The notes under the pieces were generated by a model that was not told the origin of the DNA, made no database searches, and saw only the letters and a program-made list of their open reading frames with translations. Shown here one piece after another: positions 55,761 to 64,000 of a stretch of 64,000 nucleotides of DNA (position 1 is the first letter of the stretch; each line of letters begins with the position of its first letter). Both the position numbers and the translations under genes were made by a program. This DNA is from an uncultured Schlesneria sp. (lineage in GTDB: Bacteria; Planctomycetota; Planctomycetia; Planctomycetales; Planctomycetaceae): assembly GCA_903871875.1 (NCBI GenBank), contig CAIQIR010000054.1:62001-126000 (forward strand). Reading direction: 5' to 3'.

Positions 55761-56291
55761 TTATCCCGGTTCGCTGGGAGCACTGGTGGGCTTTGCCTGC
55801 GATTGGTCTTCCTCAAGCTGGCGAATGGAATCGCGGATGCGGGCTGCGTCTTCGTATCGTTCTTCCTCGACGCAAGATCTCAACTCGCTGCGTAATTTGA
55901 TCAACTTGAACTGGATCTGACTCGACTGCGGCGACCGTTTGGGGATTTTCCCCGTATGGGTGGTCTCGCCGTGGATATTTTCCAGCAGCGGCAGCAGTTC
56001 GTCTTCAAAGACCACATAATCGTGTGGACACCCCAGTCGACCTAAAGAACGAAATTCTTTGAAGGCGATCCCGCAATTCGGGCAAACCTGCAATTCGAGA
56101 TCGTCGAGCGCGGCTTCTTCCGCTCCGGTGTCTGATTCAATCGCCCCGTCCTTTTTCGACGGTTGAGCGTGGCTCAGGTACTCTTTTGCGCATCCTTCGC
56201 ACAGATGCAGCGCCCGGACTTCTCCCTGGCGCAATTCGGTAATATGCAACACCGCTGGCTTGGAACAACGTTCGCATTTCATAACTGACAC
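55761..56291 (-). CDS. mcsA: McsA-like zinc-ribbon protein with UvrB/UvrC motif
   Basis: A 176-residue protein with repeated CxxC pairs (CERC, CEGC, CPNC) and a fourth site that reads GCPHD rather than CxxC. At the C-terminus is a UvrB/UvrC motif (LIKLRSELRSCVEEERYEDAARIRDSIRQLEEDQ). This is the McsA arrangement; McsA activates McsB and helps regulate protein arginine phosphorylation. It lies directly upstream of mcsB on the same strand, as in Bacilli and other phyla. The incomplete fourth zinc site is an oddity worth checking. Confidence 0.88.
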   Translation of the reverse strand: MSVMKCERCSKPAVLHITELRQGEVRALHLCEGCAKEYLSHAQPSKKDGAIESDTGAEEAALDDLELQVCPNCGIAFKEFRSLGRLGCPHDYVVFEDELLPLLENIHGETTHTGKIPKRSPQSSQIQFKLIKLRSELRSCVEEERYEDAARIRDSIRQLEEDQSQAKPTSAPSEPG

Positions 56292-56391
56292 GCGAGGCTA
56301 ATAGAGTGAATGATGAAACTGAGCCGATTCTAGGAGCGAATCGCGGGAAAGGAAAGTACAGTCCCAATAACGAGTTAATCGACTGATTCCG

Positions 56392-57090
56392 TCAGCCTGC
56401 CAAAAGCAGTTCTTCCACCCAGGCCGTTACGGCTTTGGTCGCCGGCCCCAGCCGGCTTTCGGTGAACCGCGATGAGGTGGCCGTTTTCTGAAGATTGAAC
56501 TCAATCGTGGGAATTCGCTGATGATTGGCGATATCCACAAAACTGGCTGCGGGGTAGACCACTCCGCTGGTTCCCACGGCCACAAAGAGCTCGCACTTTT
56601 GCAACGCTAGGTCGATTTCATCGAGAAAATAGGGCATTTCTCCGAACCAGACGATGTCCGGTCGAAGAGTCCCCGTGCGTTGGCACTGGCCACACGGTTC
56701 CGCCGAGTCCAGCGGCTTGGTCCAGCCGACCTTCGAATGACATTTGGTGCAGCGAATTCGTAATAATTCGCCGTGCATATGCCAGACGTCTACGCTGCCG
56801 CCGCGTTCGTGAAGGTCGTCGACATTTTGGGTGACCACGGTGATTTTGTCGGGGAAGGCGGTCTGCAGTCTGGCGATGGCCAGATGGGCCGCGTTGGGTT
56901 CCCGAGTTTGAATGTCGACTCGGCGCTGGTTGTAAAATCGATGAACCAGGGCCGGATTGTGGCGAAAGGCGCCGGGCGTGGCGACTTCTTCCACCCGATG
57001 TCCCTCCCACAAGCCGCCGGCGTCGCGAAAAGTGGGAACACCCGATTCCGCCGAAATCCCCGCTCCGGTCAGAATCACGATTTTCTTCAC
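56392..57090 (-). CDS. cobB: NAD-dependent protein deacylase (sirtuin, class III-like)
   Basis: A 232-residue Sir2 enzyme that uses NAD to remove acyl groups from lysine. Visible motifs are LTGAGISAESGVPTFRD, TQNVDDLHERGG, the catalytic His in VWHMHGEL, a four-Cys zinc site (CTKCHSK...CGQCQR) and PDIVWFGE. The helix FYNQRR supplies a Tyr53-x-x-Arg56 pair, the feature that in SIRT5 and CobB binds succinyl or malonyl lysine. The start is GTG 57090. A distinct promoter is likely, with mcsA-mcsB on the same strand downstream. Length is typical for bacterial sirtuins. Confidence 0.92.
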   Translation of the reverse strand: MKKIVILTGAGISAESGVPTFRDAGGLWEGHRVEEVATPGAFRHNPALVHRFYNQRRVDIQTREPNAAHLAIARLQTAFPDKITVVTQNVDDLHERGGSVDVWHMHGELLRIRCTKCHSKVGWTKPLDSAEPCGQCQRTGTLRPDIVWFGEMPYFLDEIDLALQKCELFVAVGTSGVVYPAASFVDIANHQRIPTIEFNLQKTATSSRFTESRLGPATKAVTAWVEELLLAG

Positions 57091-57548
57091 GGCGCCCCCC
57101 TTGCGAGCAGGCCTTCAAATTCACCATCACCCGTCGCTCAATCATTCCTGCCCAAGCCACGGCGTCATTCTTACCGGAAAAGAACCTGCGAATCAAAACT
57201 CCGTCGAAAAGTTCTCGTGGAATTGCCGGAAGTCCATCGAATTGCTCCGACAAATCCACGGTACCGCTGTCTCTGCAAGATGCTCAACGGCGGTGTAGGA
57301 GCCTCGTCGTCTTCCGTTTTTCGCCGTCGTTCCTCGACATCAGTTGCTCATCAGATGTTTGGCCGCTCTGAAGAGCAAGGTGAACAAAATCTCCGAATGC
57401 GCCACTGAACAAACGGTTGGGGCTTGGTTTCCGCTCACCAAATAGCGATCGAGAATTCGCATTGCTACACTCGCTCTCATGTTCACGATGGCGGCCGTGT
57501 TCGGCATTTCCGCCTCGATCATCAACGGTTCCAGGGGAGATTGTCACG
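57091..57548. other. Divergent intergenic region before the sulfatase cluster
   Basis: About 460 bases between the sirtuin gene (minus) and the first sulfatase (plus). An upstream extension of the sulfatase frame starts at 57417, but it lacks a signal peptide and is not favoured. No other gene, RNA or strong hairpin was recognised. Confidence 0.45.
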
Positions 57549-59099
57549 ATGTCGACGCGTTGGCTCGGCGCATTTGCACTGATGTTGTCGATGGTCATGT
57601 TGTCGGGAAATAAATCGACGGCAGCCGATGCGCGGCAACCCAATATCCTGTTCATTTTCACCGACGATCTGGCCTGTCAGGCGATCAGTGCCTACGGCGA
57701 AAAACGTCACCTGCTCTCCACGCCGAACTTGGACCGACTGGCCCGCGACGGGGCACGATTCGATCGCTGCCTGGTCACCAATTCGATCTGTGGACCCAGC
57801 CGTGCGACGATTCTGACGGGCAAATACTCGCATCGGAACGGATTTTACAACAACACAAATTCCCGTTTCGACGGCACCCAGCAGACGTTCCCCAAGCTCA
57901 TGCAGGCGGCGGGCTATTCGACGGCGATGATCGGCAAATGGCATTTGATCAGCGATCCGACTGGCTTCGATCATTGGCACATCCTGCCCGGGCAGGGGCT
58001 GTACTACAATCCGCCGATGATTCGCAACGGCGAAAAGGTGAAGCACGAGGGCTACGCCACCGACATCATCACGGACCTGTCGATCGATTGGCTGAAAAAT
58101 CGTGACTCATCAAAACCGTTTGTCTTGATGAGTCAGCACAAAGCGCCGCATCGCGAATGGGCACCCGCCCTGCGGGATCTCGGCTGGGACCACGATCGGC
58201 AATATCCCGAACCGGAGACGTTGTTCGACGATTTCGCCGGTCGCAGCAAGGCGGTCAGCGATCACGACATGGGAATCGCCACCACGTTTACCGACCTGGA
58301 TGTCAAACTGACGCCCACTTCGAACATGACCGCAGAACAGTTGAAGGTCTGGAACGCGTACTATGAACCGCGCAACGAGGCTTACCGCAAAGCCAATCTC
58401 AGTGGCAAGGATCTGGTGCGATGGCGCTACAATCGGTACATGCACGATTATCTCGCCTGCGTGAAGGCGGTCGATGAAAATGTTGGACGGCTGCTCGCCT
58501 TTTTGGATCAGGAAGGATTGGCAGAGAACACGCTGGTCGTATTCTCGTCCGACCAGGGTTTTTATCTGGGCGAGCATGGCTGGTTTGATAAACGGTGGAT
58601 CTTTGAAGAATCGCTGCGAACACCGCTGCTGATGCGATGGCCGGCTGTCATCAAGCCCGGCAGCACCAGCAATCAGATCGTTTCGTTGGTCGATTTCGCA
58701 GAGACCTTTCTCGACATGGCGGGTCGTCCGATTCCGGCAGACATGCAGGGACACAGCCTGTTGCCGCTGATGAAGGGCGAAACACCGGCCGACTGGCGCA
58801 AGAGCCTGTATTACCATTACTACGAATACCCCACGCCTCATCACGTCCGCCCGCACTACGGTGTCGTCACCGATCGCTTCAAACTGGTGCATTACTACAA
58901 ACCGGACGTCGACGATTGGGAACTGCTCGATCGTGAGAAAGATCCTCTGGAAGTCAAAAACTTCTACAACGATCCGGCCTACGCCCAAACGGTGAAGGAA
59001 CTGCATGCCGAACTGAACCGACTACGAAGTGAAGTCCAAGAAACCGGCGACCCTCCGCGTGCCGCCCATGGAGATCGTCCTTTCGATACCAAAGGCTAG
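57549..59099 (+). CDS. Type I sulfatase (first of four)
   Basis: A 516-residue exported sulfatase from ATG 57549, with signal peptide ALMLSMVMLSGNKSTAA. The formylglycine precursor is Cys81 in NSICGPSRATILTG, the canonical CxPSR motif. Metal-binding residues appear in ILFIFTDDLA, and the C-terminal motif SSDQGFYLGEHGWFDKRWIFEE supplies the second conserved block. It resembles mucin-desulfating/arylsulfatase-type enzymes. Its substrate cannot be read; planctomycete sulfatases typically attack sulfated algal or animal glycans. It starts the cluster, with the next gene 167 bases away. Confidence 0.93.
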   Translation: MSTRWLGAFALMLSMVMLSGNKSTAADARQPNILFIFTDDLACQAISAYGEKRHLLSTPNLDRLARDGARFDRCLVTNSICGPSRATILTGKYSHRNGFYNNTNSRFDGTQQTFPKLMQAAGYSTAMIGKWHLISDPTGFDHWHILPGQGLYYNPPMIRNGEKVKHEGYATDIITDLSIDWLKNRDSSKPFVLMSQHKAPHREWAPALRDLGWDHDRQYPEPETLFDDFAGRSKAVSDHDMGIATTFTDLDVKLTPTSNMTAEQLKVWNAYYEPRNEAYRKANLSGKDLVRWRYNRYMHDYLACVKAVDENVGRLLAFLDQEGLAENTLVVFSSDQGFYLGEHGWFDKRWIFEESLRTPLLMRWPAVIKPGSTSNQIVSLVDFAETFLDMAGRPIPADMQGHSLLPLMKGETPADWRKSLYYHYYEYPTPHHVRPHYGVVTDRFKLVHYYKPDVDDWELLDREKDPLEVKNFYNDPAYAQTVKELHAELNRLRSEVQETGDPPRAAHGDRPFDTKG

Positions 59100-59266
59100 T
59101 CACCAGGGAGGACGAACGATTGGGCTGAAACTTGCGCGAATTGGTGAGGTCATGATGGGGCGTGAGTACGAAAGTTTCAGTCTGCCTCTCGGTCTTTTTT
59201 CCCTGGTCAGCTGCTGATTGACGACAAACTCTCCGCGATTCGGTTCATTTCACGAGTGAGCGAACG

Positions 59267-60910
59267 ATGTATTCGATACGAGGTTGGTGCTGTTGCCCAT
59301 CGTCCCTTCTGCGGACAGTCCTGATTGTGATTGTCGTCGGCTTGCTTGCGCCGCTCGCTCTGCCAGCGGCAGAATCCAAACGGCCAAACATCGTATTCGC
59401 GTTCGCCGACGACTGGGGCCGGTATGCGAGTGCCTACGCAAAAGTCGATGGTCCTGGGACGATCAATGACGTTGTGAGAACCCCGAATTTCGACCACATG
59501 GCGAGCGAAGGTGTGTTATTCCGCCGGGCCTTTGTTTCTGCGCCCAGTTGCACCCCCTGTCGCAGTGCCCTGCTCTCTGGTCAGCATTTCTGGCGCACGG
59601 GCCGTGGAGCAATCCTCCGCGGCGCGGTCTGGGACGGAACCCAGCCGTCATTTCCGCTGATGTTACGAGACGCCGGGTATCACATTGGCAAGTCCTACAA
59701 AGTGTGGAGTCCCGGCACACCAGTTGACGCGCCCTACGGAGCGACCCAATACGCCTACGAGAAAGCGGGCCGACGTTTCAATAAGTTCTCTGGCAATGCC
59801 ACCAAAATGGTGGCAGGTGGTCTGCCGGTCGAACAGGCTAAACAGTCGTTGTACGACGAAGTGTCTGCCAACTTCAACGACTTTTTATCGGCTCGGAAGC
59901 CGGGTCAGCCGTTCTGTTATTGGTTCGGTCCGACCAACGTCCATCGCAAATGGACGAAAGGATCAGGAAAAGCTTTGTGGGGTCTCAATCCTGACGACCT
60001 GCAAGGGAAACTTCCCCCGTTTTTGCCAGACGTGCCCGAAGTGCGTGAAGATATGTCTGACTACCTGGGCGAGGTTCAAGCGTTCGACGCGGCCTGGGGA
60101 TTGTTGATCAAACGGCTGGCCGAATTGGGAGAACTCGACAATACATTGATCGTCGTCAGCGGTGATCATGGCCCGCCCGGTTTCGCTCATGGCAAATGCA
60201 ATTTGTATGACTTTGGTGCGAGTGTCGCGCTGGCCATGCGATGGGGCGGCGCTCCTGGCGGCCGGGTCGTCGATGACCTGATCAGTTTAACTGATCTCGC
60301 CCCGACGTTTCTCGAACTGGGTGGCGTGGACGTGCCGCCGTCGATGACCGGACGCAGTCTGGTGCCACTATTAAAGTCCGGCCAATCCGGCCAAATCGAC
60401 GCCCATCGTTCCGCCGTATTCATTGGTCGTGAACGGCACGTGGAAGATGCCCGCGCCGATTTCGCGCCGTACCCCCAGCGAGCGATTCGTACGCGCGATG
60501 CACTTTACATCATTAATTTCCGGCCCGAACGCTGGCCGCTCGGCGATCCCTATCGATTGGAGGGCACCAATCCACCCCGTCGTGAAGAACTGACGGAAGA
60601 CACTCGTTGTACTCTGGCGGATGAAGATGCCGGACCCACCAAGGCCTGGCTGGTCGGCATGCGCGACGACCCGCGGTGGAAACGCTATTTCGAGTCGGCT
60701 TACGGTCGGCGGCCGCGCGAGGAACTATACGACTTGAAAACGGATCCGTATCAGGTGAAGAATGTGGCCGCCGATCCCGCCTATCAACAACTTCGCCGCG
60801 AATTGGAGCAGCGACTGCTCGACGAAATGCAACGCACGGGAGATCCTCGTCTGGTCGACGAAGGCCGGTTTTTTGAAACACCGCCCATGTCCGGTCCAGT
60901 GACCGAGTGA
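59267..60910 (+). CDS. Type I sulfatase with variant CTPCR signature (second of four)
   Basis: A 547-residue exported sulfatase. The signal region has LIVIVVGLLAPLALPAA. The active-site motif is SCTPCRSALLSG: Cys95 is followed by Thr-Pro-Cys-Arg, so the usual Ser of CxPSR is Cys98. This variant is known in a sulfatase subgroup, and the formylglycine-generating enzyme reads the Cys and Pro/Arg positions, so the Cys could still be converted; this needs testing. Other conserved parts are VFAFADDWGRY, VVSGDHGPPGFAHGKC and LLKSGQSG near the end. The substrate is unknown. Confidence 0.9.
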   Translation: MYSIRGWCCCPSSLLRTVLIVIVVGLLAPLALPAAESKRPNIVFAFADDWGRYASAYAKVDGPGTINDVVRTPNFDHMASEGVLFRRAFVSAPSCTPCRSALLSGQHFWRTGRGAILRGAVWDGTQPSFPLMLRDAGYHIGKSYKVWSPGTPVDAPYGATQYAYEKAGRRFNKFSGNATKMVAGGLPVEQAKQSLYDEVSANFNDFLSARKPGQPFCYWFGPTNVHRKWTKGSGKALWGLNPDDLQGKLPPFLPDVPEVREDMSDYLGEVQAFDAAWGLLIKRLAELGELDNTLIVVSGDHGPPGFAHGKCNLYDFGASVALAMRWGGAPGGRVVDDLISLTDLAPTFLELGGVDVPPSMTGRSLVPLLKSGQSGQIDAHRSAVFIGRERHVEDARADFAPYPQRAIRTRDALYIINFRPERWPLGDPYRLEGTNPPRREELTEDTRCTLADEDAGPTKAWLVGMRDDPRWKRYFESAYGRRPREELYDLKTDPYQVKNVAADPAYQQLRRELEQRLLDEMQRTGDPRLVDEGRFFETPPMSGPVTE

Positions 60911-61046
60911 TGTCGTCACCGCGCCTGATCAAGTGCGATGCTGGCCCGGCATTGGCAGTAGCACATGACAATCCTGTTTTGCCGCAGCTCTCGTCGAATG
61001 GCTTCAATGTAAACGTTGAAGTCGCTCGCCAAAGAAAGAATCAACG

Positions 61047-62474
61047 ATGAGATCGATCTCCCGGTTACTGTCGATCGTGTTGATGCTCGTCGGCACACAG
61101 CGACTCGCTGCCGCCGATCGTCCCAACATTCTGTTCATCATCGCGGACGATCAGAGTTTTCAAACCATCGGAGCCCTGGGTTATACCGACATCGAAACGC
61201 CGAATCTGGATCGACTGGTCAAACGAGGCACCACGTTCACTCAAGCCCGCAACATGGGCTCGTTTCATCAGGCGGTGTGCGTCGCCAGTCGGGCAATGCT
61301 GATGACCGGTCGCAGCCTGTGGCGTGCCTCGGCTCTGTATGAATTAGCCGATCAGGAACGTCAGGCCGGTCGGCTTTGGCCGCAGCGAATGGAGCATCAA
61401 GGCTACGCCACCTATTTCACAGGCAAATGGCACGTTACCACCGACGTCGCGAGGGTTTTCAATCAGACCAAAGGCCTCCGTGCGGGAATGCCCAAAGAAA
61501 CGGCCGCAGGATACAACCGCCCCTTGCCTGGTCAGCCTGATCTCTGGTCGCCCGACGATCCGAAGTTTGGCGGATACTGGGAAGGTGGTCGGCATTGGAG
61601 TGAGACTCTGGCCGACGATGTGATTGAGTTTTTCGGCCGCACCAAACAATCGAAACAGCCGTTTTTTCTGTACGCGGCGTTCAATGCCCCACACGATCCC
61701 CGTCAGTCACCTCGAGCCTGCCTCGATCGTTATCCTCTGCAGCGGATCGCCGTGCCGAAAAGTTTTTTGCCTGTCTATCCTTATCTCGAACAAATCGGCT
61801 GCGGAACCGACAAACGCGACGAGAAGACCGCGCCCTTCCCGCGTACCGAACAGATTGTGAAAGTTCACCGACAAGAGTACTACGCCATCATTACCCACAT
61901 GGACGCGCAAATCGGCCGAATTCTGGATGCGCTGGATCAATCTGGTCAGGCTGATCATACGTGGATCATGTTCACGGCCGACCACGGTCTAGCAGTGGGG
62001 CAGCACGGTTTGATGGGTAAACAAAACATGTACGAACATAGCCTGCGTGTGCCATTTATCATTACTGGGCCTGATGCACCTCGAGATGTTCGCCTCGACA
62101 CGCCGATCTATCTGCAAGATGCGATGGCCACGGCGTTGGCCATTGCCGGTGCGCCGCTGGACCCGGAAATCGAGTTTCAAAGTCTGCTGCCCCTGTTGCG
62201 TGGCGAACCACCTGCTGTCGCTCGCCACGCCATGTATGGAGCGTTCCTCGATCTACAGCGAGCCGTCGTTCATGACGGTTGGAAGCTGATTCACTACCCG
62301 AAAGCGGGCGTCAACCGGCTGTATCATCTGGCCAGCGACTCCGAAGAACTGCACGATCTGGCCAACGATCCGGCCCAGGCAGAACGGATCCGCACGTTAG
62401 GGCGGCAGCTGAGGCGTTTACAGCAGGAACTGGCTGATCCGTTGGATCTCGCCGCCCAATTTCCGAACGATTGA
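61047..62474 (+). CDS. Type I sulfatase with CVASR signature (third of four)
   Basis: A 475-residue exported sulfatase from ATG 61047, signal LSIVLMLVGTQRLAAA. The active site is QAVCVASRAMLMTG (Cys78 with Ala80 in place of Pro). Sulfatase consensus is C/S-x-P/A-S-R, so Cys remains convertible. Other blocks are ILFIIADDQSFQTIGALG and FTADHGLAVGQHGLMGKQNMYEHSLRVPF. It is likely a choline-sulfatase/heparan-type member; that is guesswork. The ordering and spacing suggest a shared operon with its neighbours. Confidence 0.92.
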   Translation: MRSISRLLSIVLMLVGTQRLAAADRPNILFIIADDQSFQTIGALGYTDIETPNLDRLVKRGTTFTQARNMGSFHQAVCVASRAMLMTGRSLWRASALYELADQERQAGRLWPQRMEHQGYATYFTGKWHVTTDVARVFNQTKGLRAGMPKETAAGYNRPLPGQPDLWSPDDPKFGGYWEGGRHWSETLADDVIEFFGRTKQSKQPFFLYAAFNAPHDPRQSPRACLDRYPLQRIAVPKSFLPVYPYLEQIGCGTDKRDEKTAPFPRTEQIVKVHRQEYYAIITHMDAQIGRILDALDQSGQADHTWIMFTADHGLAVGQHGLMGKQNMYEHSLRVPFIITGPDAPRDVRLDTPIYLQDAMATALAIAGAPLDPEIEFQSLLPLLRGEPPAVARHAMYGAFLDLQRAVVHDGWKLIHYPKAGVNRLYHLASDSEELHDLANDPAQAERIRTLGRQLRRLQQELADPLDLAAQFPND

Positions 62475-62495
62475 ATTCATTTACGAGAACCTGTG

Positions 62496-63989
62496 ATGTC
62501 TCGCTACGCTCTTTGGATCTTCCTATTCGCCGCACTGGCCGGTTCGTCCGTGGCGGCACCGGCTGCTGACGCCGCGAAACCCAATGTACTGTTCATCGCG
62601 ATCGACGATCAGAATGATTGGATCGGTACTCTGGGCGGTCATCCGTTGGTCAAGACGCCGCACATCGATCGGCTGGCGCAGCGCGGAACGGTGTTGCTCA
62701 ACGCGCATTGTCAGGCACCGCTCTGTAATCCGTCGCGCACCAGCTTGATGCTTGGTTTGCGGCCGACCACGACCGGCGTCTATGGGCTGGCTCCCTGGTT
62801 TCGAACGCTGGAGGAATGGAAAGATCGCGTGACGATTCCTCAGCACTTCAAGGCTCACGGGTATCGCACGCTGTGCACCGGAAAAATCCACCACGGTGAT
62901 GCGGGTGGGGTCCAGCAACGAGCCACCGAATTCGACATTTGGGGACCGGGCAGCTCGATCGGTGCACAACCGAAGCAGAAGCTCGTGGGACCCACACCGA
63001 TGGGAAACAATCCCCTGATCGATTGGGGGACGTTCCCTCACAAGGATGAAGACAAAGGCGATTACCAGATCGCCAGTTGGGCCGTCGACCAGATCAAATC
63101 GGCCCCGAAGGATCAACCGTTTTTTCTGGCGACCGGTTTCTTTCTGCCGCACGTTCCCTGCTACGCGACCCAGCAGTGGTTCGATCTGTATCCCGACGAC
63201 GACAGCGTCCTGCCGCTGGTGAAAGACAACGATCGTGATGATACGCCGCATTTCTCGTGGTATCTTCATTGGCATCTGCCTGAGCCCCGATTGAAATGGG
63301 TCAAAGATCATCACCAGTGGCGCAATCTTGTTCGTTCGTACCTCGCCTGTACCAGTTTTGTCGATGCGCAGGTGGGACGGATGATGGCCGCCCTGGAGGA
63401 TGCAGGATTGGCCGAGAACACGATTGTCGTATTGTGGGGAGATCACGGTTGGCATCTGGGCGAAAAAGCGATCACAGGCAAGAATTCGCTGTGGGATCGC
63501 AGTACGCGAGTTCCGCTGATCTTCGCCGGGCCCGGCGTCACCGCAGGGGGCCGTTGTCTGCAGCCAGCGGAATTACTGGATATCTATCCGACGCTGATCG
63601 AGCTGTGCGGTCTGACGAACCGCGCGGATTTGGAAGGGATCAGTATCGTTCCACAGCTGAAGGACGCGGCCACAATCCGCACTCGTCCGGCTTTGACGAC
63701 GCATAATCAAGGTAATCACGGCGTTCGCAGTGAAGGCTGGCGTTATATTCGCTACGCCGACGGCAGCGAAGAGTTGTACGACATGGCCCGCGATCCCCAC
63801 GAATGGGACAATCTGGCCGGCGAGTCGGAACTGGCGTCGATCAGAGCCGAGCATCGAAAGTGGATTCCGAAAAGTGAGGCGCCGCTGGTCAAAAATAGTG
63901 CGACTCGCGTGCTGACATACGATAAAACCACAGACGAAGCGGTCTGGGAGGGCACGAAAGTTCGTCGCAGTGATCCGATTCCGGAATGA
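62496..63989 (+). CDS. Type I sulfatase, iduronate-2-sulfatase-like (fourth of four)
   Basis: About 497 residues, signal ALWIFLFAALAGSSVAA. The motif QAPLCNPSRTSLMLG places Cys77 in a canonical CxPSR site. IAIDDQNDWIGTLGGHP, FLATGFFLPHVPCYATQQWF and VLWGDHGWHLGEKAITGKNSLWDRSTRVPLIF resemble iduronate-2-sulfatase. The start is ATG 62496, directly after GTG 62493 in the same frame. Only 21 bases separate it from the third sulfatase, so those two are almost certainly co-transcribed. The protein is complete within the window. Confidence 0.92.
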   Translation: MSRYALWIFLFAALAGSSVAAPAADAAKPNVLFIAIDDQNDWIGTLGGHPLVKTPHIDRLAQRGTVLLNAHCQAPLCNPSRTSLMLGLRPTTTGVYGLAPWFRTLEEWKDRVTIPQHFKAHGYRTLCTGKIHHGDAGGVQQRATEFDIWGPGSSIGAQPKQKLVGPTPMGNNPLIDWGTFPHKDEDKGDYQIASWAVDQIKSAPKDQPFFLATGFFLPHVPCYATQQWFDLYPDDDSVLPLVKDNDRDDTPHFSWYLHWHLPEPRLKWVKDHHQWRNLVRSYLACTSFVDAQVGRMMAALEDAGLAENTIVVLWGDHGWHLGEKAITGKNSLWDRSTRVPLIFAGPGVTAGGRCLQPAELLDIYPTLIELCGLTNRADLEGISIVPQLKDAATIRTRPALTTHNQGNHGVRSEGWRYIRYADGSEELYDMARDPHEWDNLAGESELASIRAEHRKWIPKSEAPLVKNSATRVLTYDKTTDEAVWEGTKVRRSDPIPE

Positions 63990-64000
63990 CGGCACCGATT

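Noticed and set aside
57417-57548. N-terminal extension of the first sulfatase
   Set aside because: The internal ATG at 57549 gives a normal signal peptide; the extension is Arg/Ser/Pro-rich and unlike a leader.
1-64000. CRISPR array, insertion sequence, prophage, rRNA or tRNA genes
   Set aside because: No repeat-spacer series, transposase or integrase motifs, or recognisable structural RNA were seen on either strand.

Overview
The window is a stretch of planctomycete chromosome. The evidence is the protein content: secreted DUF1549/DUF1553 proteins carrying cytochrome c-type CxxCH motifs, a DUF1501 Tat protein, DMFA-like and LamG proteins, four sulfatases in a row, a planctomycete-type LRR tail, a very large PQQ-repeat protein and many small lipoproteins. 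Base composition is moderately GC-rich. A Planctomycetales/Planctomycetaceae-like bacterium is my inference; no rRNA or tRNA gene was recognised that could fix the taxonomy.

Layout. 1-1.05 kb: 5' part of a minus-strand beta-barrel surface protein cut by the window edge. 1.6-5.3 kb: polysaccharide export lipoprotein (Wza-like) and a Wzc-type tyrosine autokinase with a Gly-Tyr tail. 5.6-8.9 kb: ybeY, a CNNM/CorC-type CBS protein, a redoxin and a membrane protein. 9-11 kb: HU-family protein and an FtsW-type SEDS protein. 11.5-13.7 kb: LpoB-like and COG3014-like lipoprotein pair. 13.7-16.8 kb: sugar ABC permease with an LRR tail and its binding protein, which is broken by a one-base frameshift in a 7-C run; no ATPase gene is nearby. 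17-18.9 kb: MarR regulator with a dyad in front of it, then a flavin-dependent halogenase-like enzyme. 19-21.7 kb: pabB, slyX-like and a sulfite-oxidase-like molybdoenzyme.

21.85-33.5 kb is the most interesting block. Eight co-directional, closely spaced genes encode an enolase-superfamily sugar-acid dehydratase, a DapA/NAL-family lyase lacking the usual catalytic Tyr, a secreted esterase, a GntR/FCD regulator, a secreted DUF1549/DUF1553 protein with two CxxCH motifs, a DUF1501 protein, a Tat-exported LamG + dimethylformamidase-beta-like protein, and an MFS transporter. It reads as a complete inducible uptake-and-degradation unit for an unknown acidic sugar or derivative. A 14-bp perfect palindrome lies upstream. 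A second CxxCH protein, with an inserted PA14 domain, lies just beyond on the other strand.

37-46.5 kb: HEAT-repeat lipoprotein, KDPG aldolase, two small hypothetical genes, clpX, a protease/LamG-like/SirB1 fusion and a glycosyltransferase. 47-57.1 kb (all minus strand): a membrane protein, the 1491-residue PQQ-repeat protein, a ParA ATPase, a four-helix membrane protein, mcsB, mcsA-like and a class III-like sirtuin. 57.5-64 kb: four consecutive type I sulfatases with different active-site signatures.

No CRISPR array, insertion sequence, prophage, integrase or tRNA was recognised. Start sites were chosen by eye from signal peptides, family alignment and spacing; several uncertain ones are flagged.
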